Both the position numbers and the translations under genes were made by a program. The notes under the pieces were generated by a model. That model saw only the letters and a list, made by a program, of their open reading frames with translations. It made no database searches and had not been told where the DNA came from. 64,000 bases of DNA, taken from Sipunculus nudus (lineage: Eukaryota; Annelida; Sipuncula; Golfingiida; Sipunculidae). Shown here one piece after another: positions 47,301 to 56,567 of the stretch; the first letter of the stretch is position 1; the number at the start of each line of letters is the position of its first letter. The DNA is taken from positions 48,114,019 to 48,178,018 of the forward strand of contig CM049306.1 in the NCBI GenBank assembly GCA_026874595.1. Reading direction: 5' to 3'.

Positions 47301-48263
47301 TTTGATCATCACGTTACCCGGAAACTACTTGAGTTCTATAAGAAAGAAGCTCCTTTAGAGTGTGAGATTGACTCGTACGGTGATTTTCTCCAGGCTTTGG
47401 GAAGGAAAGCAGACATTGGGTACACCAAAGACACAGTTAATGTGAGCAAAGTTGAACCTAAGCTTGTAGACACCAGGGAGAAAATATTCCATACTTTGAG
47501 AAACACAGAGCTGAACATTTTGTTGCTTCATTCCTCAAGGTTTTACCACCTGGGGACATTTCAAGAGTATTTATACCATTTGTGCCAAGACCAAGTACTT
47601 TCACGTGAAATAGGGTGTAGCAGACTTACATTCAGTAAAATTGAAAAAAGTGAACAATCTGCTGAGAAACGTAAAAGGATGACCATAGATGGTTGCGTAA
47701 TTCAGAGCATCCTAACAGAGGGAAGCTTTCTGCCAGCATCTAGCATTATAGAGTACAGCATGTTCAAGTGCCCAGTCCAGCTGGGCACAGACTGTGTAAT
47801 TAGTAATATTAAAGTTGATGAAATTGATGTTGTGATACAAATACCAGATGGTATATTCCTTCATACATTGCCAATATCTGTGAATGGGTTGACAAGTTAT
47901 GTGACAGTGTTTCAGCATGTTAATGACAATGTTAAGAAAAAAGTGTCCAAAGATAATTCCAAGAATCTTACATTTCTTCAGGTTTCTTTACAACATGTAG
48001 CAGCTATGTATGGGTTAGAGAACGCAGTCGATTTCTTTGCTGATAATTCATCAGTAATGTGTCTATGGGAAGCTCAGTTATTTCCTGTTTGTTCTACGGA
48101 ACCAAAGTCTTTCTTGCAATCCTTGAATGTTGTCCAGTCAGTCATCATGAATCAAAAGGTGTCCTTCAGTGAGCCTAGAATGTCCTTTGCAGAAATTGTT
48201 TGTAAAAAGAACATTCATCAGATGTTGTCTTTTAGGACAGACTTGTGGAATCAGATAAAATGA
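38787..48263 (+). CDS. FPGT: Fucose-1-phosphate guanylyltransferase (GDP-L-fucose pyrophosphorylase), 3 exons
   Basis: FPGT makes GDP-L-fucose and pyrophosphate from GTP and L-fucose-1-phosphate, the step after fucokinase in cytosolic fucose salvage. CDS join(38787-38859, 46033-46206, 46615-48263) = 1896 nt, 631 residues plus stop; phases 1 and 1 match at both joins. The N-terminal helix ends ...YRDYDRIRG (to residue 25), followed by FWDIVVLTTADE (35-46). The nucleotidyltransferase signature NAGGQSQRLP and SSSALGK lies at about 112-128, PGFTALAHPSSL at 185-196, CEIDSYGDFLQALG mid-protein, and a C-terminal left-handed beta-helix-like region with ASSIIEYS and CVISN follows. Human FPGT is about 600 residues. 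The extra length is mainly a hydrophilic insert at about 211-268 with two GPEGE-containing imperfect repeats. Two AATAAA signals lie downstream (48783 and 48909). Intron 1 is 7.2 kb and holds two mobile elements. Confidence 0.95.
39073..39892 (-). mobile_element. GTATCCGC-family element in FPGT intron 1
   Basis: Read on the minus strand, this starts GTATCCGCTGAAATCAGAGT (39892) and passes a GCAAGGATTGAGTGGCAAGG spacer. Core units with GGTGGCACCACC-type palindromes (about 39761 and 39546) follow. It ends in a GC-rich segment (GGGCGCAGCAGTTCACGTGA) and a hairpin at about 39076-39101, GTATCCGCAAAAC pairing imperfectly with TTTTCGGATCC. It matches 14291-15047 and the start of 2625-4905. Confidence 0.8.
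39929..40638 (+). repeat. Left LTR
   Basis: 710 bp, TG...CA ends. It contains a tandem AGAGAG stretch, TGTCACGTGA and an AATAAA at about 40535 that may serve as the LTR polyadenylation signal. Confidence 0.85.
40717..41367 (+). CDS. ORF in LTR element interior, unrecognised
   Basis: 216 codons between the LTRs, beginning about 80 bp after the left LTR. It has no zinc knuckle, protease or RT motif; the C-terminus is Lys/Pro/Glu-rich (KKKKPPKPAEK). It may be a degenerate gag-like ORF or chance. Another short frame starts at the nearby ATGCTGCCAGC. After 41370 the interior is AT-rich non-coding to 43404. Confidence 0.3.
   Translation: MKIPLLQPQAPLTDLPSHNCIGTSTQVPDHSLTSRMSYLLLKVSNFCSELSLQTLTWLQFLSALLEKIKDSLCIFKSKGHCNQHIALTMTSSCKNDIFRYKSAVISQPVIIIVPDQPHKKNQYRDKPASGLCQQYYWPYHVHCVLCDNKFLAMFLQLLEADSLVCRCLLYHLSYHDSRKKKKPPKPAEKTTEDPKKTRFPEVMKTKPETLNFKCPM
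43405..43566 (+). repeat. Partial third LTR joined to a copy of the left flank
   Basis: 43405-43510 equals the first ~106 bp of the LTR. It stops at CAATTACG and is followed at 43512-43566 by a copy of the 55 bp that precede the left LTR (39874-39928), leading straight into the right LTR. Thus 39874-40638 recurs as a block at 43512-44279. Confidence 0.9.
43567..44279 (+). repeat. Right LTR
   Basis: 713 bp, near-identical to the left LTR with about ten visible differences. It is directly followed by an ATT microsatellite (44280-44312). Confidence 0.85.
44886..45128 (-). CDS. Unrecognised 80-codon ORF in FPGT intron 1
   Basis: ATG at 45128. The first ~55 residues (PNERPMVGWTIAEHECTGF...AWLEHRLEKLPYDVF) read like real protein, with balanced composition unlike the surrounding AT-rich intron, and the end is hydrophobic. 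No splice acceptor precedes it. It could be a remnant of a transposon or retrocopy. I do not recognise it. Confidence 0.25.
   Translation of the reverse strand: MPKPNERPMVGWTIAEHECTGFMGEQTPAWLEHRLEKLPYDVFTSMKRMGTLKEWNMTFSLIRLQTPMKSLAIVLVFYFK
46033..46206 (+). CDS. FPGT: FPGT exon 2
   Basis: The acceptor is TATTTTGGCTAG|GT and the donor GGCAG|GTAAAT. The exon encodes LHKDDIGIPFWDIVVLTTAD and onward to DPPGPRAG, which aligns with the N-terminal nucleotide-binding part of FPGT. It is 174 nt, with phase 1 at both ends. The apparent ATG at 45999 lies in the intron and is not the start. Confidence 0.9.
46207..46614. other. FPGT intron 2
   Basis: 408-bp intron, GTAAAT...CTCCGTGCAG. Nothing else is seen. 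Confidence 0.85.
46615..48263 (+). CDS. FPGT: FPGT exon 3 (catalytic and C-terminal domains, stop)
   Basis: This large 1649-nt terminal exon follows acceptor CTCCGTGCAG|GT. It begins CGGSTLYVIDKLAENYG and carries the GG-x-S-x-RLP signature, FTALAHPSSLEIG, YTDSCFFFDHH and the C-terminal FPGT domain, ending at TGA (48261-48263). Vertebrate FPGT also keeps most of its coding sequence in one large last exon. Confidence 0.96.
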
Positions 48264-49909
48264 ACAACATCTTTATTCTCATTATTTTTAGCATATATCA
48301 GTGGCAGTTATCAATCATGTATGCAAGTAAATTGATCATGAATGTTAGGGATATTACACTTCCTCAGATAATTGATGCATTGAATTGAAAATCAAATCGA
48401 AATCCAATCTTAACCTCCCAATCAATTTGATTGAATTATTATATTTTTTGCATGTACCAACCCGAACTCCTCTGTGAGCTCTCAACTTTGACGGAGCATG
48501 CTGCCATATTGAGACCATTTATTTTGTGTACTCAAGGTCTAGTTACTACCCTTGCCGGAAAGCCCTCCCCACTTGTATAGAAACAAAACAGAAAGCAGGC
48601 CACTTTGTTCCTTGATTTCCTAAAATAACCTAATATCAATTGTGGTAAATTATCTGATTTTATTCAAAAGAAAGCCTAAGATTTACCACCTAAGTAACAG
48701 CTGATTCGAGAATCACGTCAGCAGACCATCATATTTGTTTGTAACCAGAACAAAAAATGTTTGTATACTTGTATTCCAATCTAATAAAAAATTAAACAGC
48801 CAGATTTGTTTTTTACAGGAGCACAGTCATTGCCTTAAGATTTTGCTATGTCATATTCTTTAACTGTGCCATATTAAGTAACACCTAGTTTAATCTGACC
48901 AGAGTGTCAATAAAAATGAAGTGTGACTGTCTTATTAGTGAAGTATCACTGATTTACTAAATGATTTGTTTAACTAATATCTTAAACTTTCTTCATTTTG
49001 GCAAGTGATACTATAAAGTTTTTTTTGTGGTGTTCAATTTAAATTTACTTAAATTATAATTACATAAGATTATGTGTCACCAATGCAGAAAAGTTTCCCA
49101 TGTCATTGTTGAGAAAAGGGTATAGTTATATATATTTCTTGCTTAATAGGAACTGAAAGACATGTTGTGCATTTAGTGTAGCCAGGGATTCTGTTTGATA
49201 AAAGTACGAAGAAAGAATTTTTGTAGCACAATGACGTGCTCATAACATTCATAACCTGATACAGGTCATGTAAAATTTATGAATTAACAATGGTTAACCA
49301 CAGCCATTGTATTAATTGTTCTTATTTGTAATGTTTATTATAAATGAACGGAGCTATTATTTGTCACAGGACAATATATATTAATATGCATGTATAAATA
49401 GTTAGAAGTAACTTAACAATTATCTTTCATCATTCAACAACATTCTATTGGATAAAAAAATCTAACAAACTCCTACTGGAATTTAATCTTTGACAGCACT
49501 GTTGGGTATTGACCATTATACAACTTGGGGAATGGGATGGGCTAGGCTATGTGTTTTTCTTTCCCTAGGAAGCATTTACTTCCCATTTGACACAAATACA
49601 CATTTTTCGGGGGGGAGAAAATGAAAAGATTCACAGTCAGTACATATGCGCACTGCTGAAGGTCTTTACACAGGCCCATAGTCACACGTGTACATGCACT
49701 CACATGTATACACCTCCAATCTGCTCACCTCCATCGAGTACAGAATATAGGACTTTGTAGTGTGTGTGATATCAAGTTTCAATATTTAAATATCTGAATA
49801 TATAAATATGATGAAATATTATGTATAATAAAAAAATTCAATAAAACCTTCAGTGGATTATCATGATATATTTATAATTATTTTTGAATAATTGAACTGG
49901 GCAACCTCA
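48264..49909. other. FPGT 3' UTR and AT-rich intergenic
   Basis: This includes the FPGT 3' UTR with candidate AATAAA sites. Beyond them I see no gene or named repeat. Confidence 0.45.
48783..48914 (+). terminator. Candidate FPGT polyadenylation signals
   Basis: AATAAA occurs at 48783-48788 and 48909-48914, about 520 and 650 bp after the FPGT stop. Either could set the 3' end, and AT-rich sequence makes chance hits common. Confidence 0.35.
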
Positions 49910-50170
49910 ATTTTAGGTCACCTGTGAGCTATTGCTATTGTGTAGCATCTGTCTGTTGTCCATCATCTGTCATCCGTCGTCTGTTCATACTAACACATTT
50001 TCTCAGCAATGACTGAACAGATACTCCTGTTATTTTGTATAAATAAGTGTAATGGGCCAAGTATCAGTTAAGTTTGACATATATCAAAATATGTGGTGCT
50101 CCTTGAAAATACGCTCTTTACACAGCGCTTTACCTATAGGGCTATTACCTATATCGTAAGGCGCTGTTTG
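49910..50170 (-). repeat. Repeat with AGCTCAC tail (minus) and a hairpin
   Basis: On the minus strand, linker ...GACAGATGATGGACAACAGAC and tail AATAGCTCACAGGTGACCTA then AAA resemble the tails of Families D and E. At 50122-50167, ACAGCGCTTTAC pairs with GTAAGGCGCTGT, with inner CCTATAGG-like complementarity. Confidence 0.5.
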
Positions 50171-52819
50171 TTATGACCTCGTATCCTGATTTGCAACACC
50201 AGAGAGGAGCACTGTATTTTTGTCCAATCAGATGAGACCTTGTGCTGAAAGACAAAGCCAAGCGAGGAATACACAGAGCCAATCATATTAATTTCTTTTT
50301 GAGTGACCGCTCATCCCCCAGCGTAACCGTCTGAACAGGCCACAGGCTCAGAGAGAATTGCCCCTGACGTGGTTTGCTTAGGGCCTTGGGCACATAGGAT
50401 GCTCGGCCGGTGAGCTGAAATTCAAACGAAACGTAACAACAAAGGCTGCGTGCCCACCTCGCATGCTGGTTTCAGTTCTGCAGACAACAGATACATGGCT
50501 ACGCTAACACAGTCATAATGTCATAATCGAATCGGTCGATGATGCGAGAATGCAGAGGGAGCAATTTAAATTCGACCGGAAACTCAATAAGCGGCGCTTG
50601 AAGCGCAGCAATGGGCGGAGCCAGGATGCCTGTCGAGTGTTTGTTTATTGGCATCTGATTGGCTGCTTGTCACATCATACGCACGTTTATTTCAGTGAAA
50701 AACAAACCGCCATCTGGTGTCTAAATATATCATAAACGGTCAAAGCTGGCAGCGTGAAAATCGGTTGCTTCTTTAGAAGCGCAAGATTTCCGCTGCCTCG
50801 GGAGCGTACTTGAAAAAAATTCTAGGTAAAAGTAGATGTCATGGTCATTTTTATGGCAAACTGCAATTAACAGGATTTTATGAGGGATTATGTTTATTTT
50901 TAGCTCTTAGCAGTAATTTAATTGTGTTCAGCCCTTTTTTCAGCAATTCAGGAATTTTGCATACCCTGTGGGAAGAAAACCATGTTCATCATGTACGCCA
51001 GATAATATTTCAGTTTTATGTATGTTTTTAGATCATACACAGGCAGTCCAGCAATTTCTGCAGAACTGTCATTGGAACATTTTGAAATTTCAACAAAACA
51101 CAAATTGCAAACTGTTAAAACTGCTTGAGATTTATGCCTGCTTGATAGCAGGCATGTCAAATCCCAGCATTTCCTGTATTACTTATACAAATAATACTAC
51201 TATCATATGGGAAAAATTATAGGTCAGCTTAGGAAGTTTTGATCCGTAGGTCCTGGTTTTAAATTAAATGTCTCCAAATATCTTATAGTGGAAGTATAGT
51301 TTTGAGGGTAATTGTGTAGTTTAGGGGTTTTTTTTATTAAAGGCCTAAAAACAATATTTAAGGAAAATCATTAACAGAGTAATATTCCATAATATAGAGG
51401 AGATGTATAGTTTTAGAAAAATACGGGTTATATAATTAATGAAAGGTGGTGTTGTTTGAGAGTCATTAGTGGTTAAAAGTCGACTTTATTGGCTCAATAG
51501 GTAGAGATTAAAATTTAAAATCATTTTCAGTCAAACTTATCCTTTTTTTAACATGGATACAGGCTGCTCTCAATTCAAATGACAATGAAAATTGGATATT
51601 ATTTAATGTCACAATGATGAGGGAAATTGTGATAAACCCAGGGGTGAGGTGGGAAAATATCCCATCCATTGTCAGACGGAGGATGTATAAAATGTCCGGA
51701 TAACTGGCATGGAACTATGATAAAGGGACAGCAATTTTATTGAAAATCTTAACGAATCACAGCCTGACACAGGGATGAAGTATTTGCCAACTTGGCCTCA
51801 GAATGCTTCACAATGTACTTTTTCTTAGAAAATAAAATTATAGTTTATAAGTAAAAAATCGATACCTCGTACCCCAAGATACGTCGAACATTGTTCATGT
51901 GACCGTGAATTATTGAAGATGTGTGATATACACTCGGCAAGTCGTTTCTAGCTGTGCACAACAGCTGAATCGGTTTACCCGTTATCATGGCAGCGTGGAA
52001 TAAGTCAGCAGCGTCTTGCTAGTCAGGTAAAGAAAGATTTGGGAACCAGTAAATAGTCTTGTACTCCACTTGCTTTTATTTTCTTATCTTATATTGAAGC
52101 CAGTCTATTTTTTAAAATGGCAGAATTACTTCCGGGTCATCAATAAAACCAAATAGTTATTTGGAAGGAGCAAGACTATATATTTAAAGTTGAATTTCCG
52201 CTTCCGTTTGTGTACAGAAAATAAGAATATAAAATTAAAACAGAATTTATATATCAATAATCAGCTGCATCTTATAGTTTCTAAAATTCCCACCAGGTGG
52301 CAACGTTGTTTACTGTTCGCCATGTTACTTGTGTTCAGCGTCTCCAACGAAGGATTGTTCGATCGAAATCAGCTGTGGACTTGTTATCTAATTCGAATGT
52401 TCCATGGCCATGTTTGATACTCTTTATAATTCTTTGTAAGTATCTCACCATGTTGTATGTTCCGCCATATGGGCCACGGATATTAACCTGTGTCGAATAA
52501 TAATCGATTTGCCTTGAGTGGCATAACATTTAACAATACTGTCAATAGTAACTAATTGTCAATACTACACGTTACAAGTACAACTTAGTACAACTACAAG
52601 GTTTTCATCATCAAACTTTTCAAAGTAATCGAGCGTTTGATAAAATGATAAAAAAAGTGGCATTTTTATTAATATATGTGTGTGTGTGTATATATATTTA
52701 GTTGAGTAGCAGTAAAACGGAGTTAAACTACATAAAGACGGATAAATTATTATGTGACACCACTATTCTAAAGGGTACGAGATAAATCTAACCGAGATTT
52801 GATAGCAATGCCAATGAAC
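50171..52819. other. Intergenic with a GC/CpG-richer patch (50230-50830)
   Basis: 50230-50830 is less AT-rich with many CpGs and a 61-codon ORF (50550) with a basic start (KFDRKLNKRRLKR). At 51986 an ATGGCAGCGTGG start is followed after 11 codons by TAG and then CAG|GTAAAG, possibly a 5' UTR exon. Neither can be tied to a protein. Confidence 0.3.
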
Positions 52820-53700
52820 ATACAAAATTTTGAGCCAATCTATCCAAGTATTCCTGAATGATCTCATTTTTTTTTCAGCCTAACTGGAATTTCCAAAGTC
52901 AAGGTCACTCTCAGAGTAAAGGTCACGACGCATTAACTTGAAAACACTTCAAGAAGTTTAAGTTAGAAGTCTACCAGTGATAGGTAGTCAGTACTGCGCA
53001 AAATGGATAAGTTAATTATTTCAGGTACCGTCACCGGTTTAGTGTTTCAGGCAAAGCTTACAGAACTATTATATTAAGACATGCAAAATTTGAAGCTACC
53101 CCATCCAACTATTCAGCGGATATCTACGGATGCGTTGTGTTATTTTCATCCATAATGCACCTTTCTGAGTGAGACCAGCTGCTTAAAAACGGGTCAAGTT
53201 CACTCCAAGAGAAAAGGTCATGACCTCAGATTATTGAGATTTCATTGTCAGGCTCATATCTAAAAACAACAACAACTTTAAATAATCCATCAAATCGTGT
53301 TGAACTCAATTATATATAGACTGATGTAAAGTGCCTGTGATGAGGGGTTAAAAACGCGGAACTTTTTTGTGGGTGGCAACAACATGAGTCTTGTGTACGT
53401 CAAAACGTTATCAAAGATCTATGGGCGTGCTATATAGCAGGCCAGTATATAAAACCCCTCCTGAGATACGTGTGATATTTACCCCAAAACAAACCGTTTA
53501 AATGGAGATAAACTACTTAGAAACAGAGAGAGTTAGGAAACGATTGTTTACTGTATGGTTTACGGCACCACCGATCTTGTGTACATGTTGTATGGGATAA
53601 GGCTATCAATGATCTAAAGTCATGCCAGATTTTCAGGCCAATATATGATCAAACCAGTCCTTATAGATGTATGATTCACGTGCGACTACAAAAATGCCAA
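52820..53700 (+). repeat. Degenerate dispersed repeats, including Family G units
   Basis: 52890-53240 has scattered AAAGGTCA/AAGGTCA sentences. 53366-53700 has two degenerate units with GTGGCA(A/C)CA-, TCTTGTGTAC and CAGGCCA-TATAT, related to 13255-13589. Confidence 0.5.
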
Positions 53701-54338
53701 GATTCTAAACATTCTACTCGTTTTGTAGCCTACAACTGTTTTCCAATAGTTCTCTTCATTCTGTTCGGCTCATTTACATTATTTACATATTTGGGCTTGA
53801 GTAAATATGTATATACTATAAAAGAAAGGTAAACCTGTATTATACAAGAGCTAGGCCTATATGTTCTTGTGGTTTCATATATAATGTGTATATTCGCTTT
53901 TCAATCACACATTACGTTTTTGGATGAATTCTTGATTGCCGTCATATAAAACACGCATATTCGACCTGCAGATTAATCTGAGCTTTGGTGGAAGATAGAC
54001 CCTGTAAACGTATTAGATAGAGAAGTACTAATAATATATACGCCGATGTGAATTTATCACAACTAAGTTGACATGATGGCATTATTAGTGAGTCTGGTCA
54101 TGTTATTATTTGTGTCTGCATGGTAGTGTAAACAATGTATTTCCCAGCCAGATGAAAATACAACGAAAGGAAAACGTGCATGGTGAAAGTTCACTCTTAA
54201 AGGGGCCTATTCCGATATCTATACACTCAAGGTAATCGAACCTTTTATAAAAAAAAATTAGGCTAGCAAAAGCAACGGGCTGTTTGTTTTGTTTATATCC
54301 ACGTGGTTTTTTTTCTGTTTGTTAACATTGGTGCATGT
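53701..54338. other. Intergenic, nothing recognised
   Basis: AT-rich sequence with no supported gene or repeat. Confidence 0.4.
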
Positions 54339-54710
54339 ACACTGTTAAAAGTTGCACGTTAAATAACGGTGCTTTGCACTGGCAGCAAAGTTGACAGTGC
54401 AATGCACCGTTATTTTACGTGCAAAGAAATAACGCAGTGCGTTAAATAACGTCGCATTGCACCGTAATTTAACAGCGCTTTGGTACGTAAATAAACGGTG
54501 CTTAGCCACGGGAAATAACGGGCATCTGTTATTTTACGGGACAATATGCCGTTATTTTACATTGCTAAGAGACGTGAATAAACAGTGTTTTCAACTGGAA
54601 TCAGGGCATTGCACCGTTATTTCACGGTGCTTTGATATGTAGAATAACAAAAAATTGTTACTTTATAATAAATAACAGTGCTTTGCACTTGGAGCTATAC
54701 ACTGTTACAG
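54339..54710. repeat. Cluster of inverted CCGTTATTTTACGG-type motifs
   Basis: This 372-bp block is bounded by ACACTGTTAAAA (54339) and ACACTGTTACAG (54699). It holds about a dozen variants in both orientations: GTTAAATAACGGTGC, GCACCGTTATTTTACGTGC, GCACCGTAATTTAAC, CTGTTATTTTACGG, GCCGTTATTTTAC and GCACCGTTATTTCACGGTGC. A related piece, in reverse orientation, lies at 60945-60997. The two ORFs that cross it (54457-54642 and 54632-54979) are not convincing genes. Confidence 0.8.
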
Positions 54711-55755
54711 GTTTCCATAATCTTTCTCGAAACGTTTCTGTCTTGTCACTCCGGACGAACCCTTTATTTATATCTGTGTACTTCAAGTTTCTCATAACAT
54801 GTTTTTTAGTGTTTACCAGTAAAAATATTACGAACGAAGTCAGACCTCCTTATGATGATAGAGTTGTAACTTTCTGTTTGACAGTCAAGTGTCCCGAAAA
54901 TCAAATCAGGATATCCACAGAGGGAAATGCATTTTGGCTAATTTGGGAAATGGCATTAAAAATGCAAGCTCACACATAATATCACACCACTTCTTTATTG
55001 TATGAAATATTCAACAGATCATCAACATGTATAACACGTGTACTTAATGTATATAGTTATTCAGATTATACTGATCTTCCAAAAGGCATCATTAGGAAGC
55101 AAACATATTTAAACATTTTGACCACACTGCATGGCAGTTAAATCGTCTCCAACTAAACATATAAAATTTGGCAATTAGTGCAATATTATTATGATTACTA
55201 TTATGAATGCTGTGTGTTATCTCATTAAGGTTGCTGATCTTTTAAAAAATGGGACCCAAATCTATTTATAATGTATTTTTGAAAAATAGATAAAAGTGCT
55301 TCAATAAATTTATAGTGTTGTAAATTAATGGTATCTTTAAAGTAAAGGATGGTCAGAACACAAGTCAAACAATTGAAATGGATTTAACTTATATGTCACC
55401 AAATCTTTCTACAGTAAAGGCATCTACTTTGTGTGAAGCTTCTGATAATGAATTCCAAAATAAAGGTCCTTGGTAAATAAATGAGTTTTGCATCAATTAA
55501 ATTCGAACTGGAGGGAGTTGAAGAGAATGCCTACACTGTAACAAGGGTGCAAATGTAAACGTTTTTCCATAAAAATAATAAGATAATTACCTGATTTAAT
55601 TAAGGTACTTAAACACAAGAATATAAAAAGTGAAATAGTCGTTAACTGATATTTCCTATATTGTTGATATATTATAGAGGAAAATGCAGCATTAAAACAT
55701 TAAATCTGCCAACCAGCTCTATTGACAGTGGGAGGGCAGTTAGAGGTGCATTCAA

Positions 55756-56512
55756 TTACCCCAAAATCAAGAAACCTGAAGGTCTTTTAAGTCCCTTGGG
55801 ATACTCCAGGGTAAATATCCAAAATGATGCATAGCAAGCCTCCAGTGGAAGTAGAAATAACTTGCATGGGTTGACAGTTTCTGGCCATCCACCATATGTT
55901 ACAGTGATGTTACAGTCCCAATCTTGAACATTCACAGGTGTTGGAGATCTCATTCCCTGCATACAAAATAATAAACAGAAAAGAGAGATTGTAAATGTAA
56001 GAAACATGAGAGAAATATTCAAGAATATAGTTCAGTGCAATTATCCCTTTAATTTTTATATTTTTTTTAGATTTTTTTCAAAGTCTGACGCTCTATCAAT
56101 TTTCATTACAGAAAATAAACTTTTGTTCTTTCTTCACAAAATTTAAACAATAACTACAAAAATAGTTTTCTTATGGTCAATTGGAACCTTTAGAAGTGAA
56201 AATAATTATACATTATTATATTAAATATATCTTTACATTTACATTACAGACAATAACTGGCCAAGATTTTGTTCTATCTCCACAAAAAATTAACAATTTC
56301 AACATTTTTCTTTATATATGTATTTACTTTAAAAAAAGGTTAAAACTATCTTTAATACTTGCTGAATATATTAACACAAATATAATAGTTTTGAAAGAAT
56401 TACCTCTCCTCCATCTGCAATCCCATATTATCCTTGCATTCTCCAAACAGTGAAGGCAGTATCCTGTATAAAGGAGCTTTGCTTCTGCAAGTACAAATAC
56501 ACAGACAATGCA

Positions 56513-56567
<55 letters not shown>

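Noticed and set aside
50550-50735. 61-codon ORF in the CpG-richer patch as a gene
   Set aside because: The first 25 codons are basic and plausible, but the rest is not protein-like, no donor fits, and no family is recognised.
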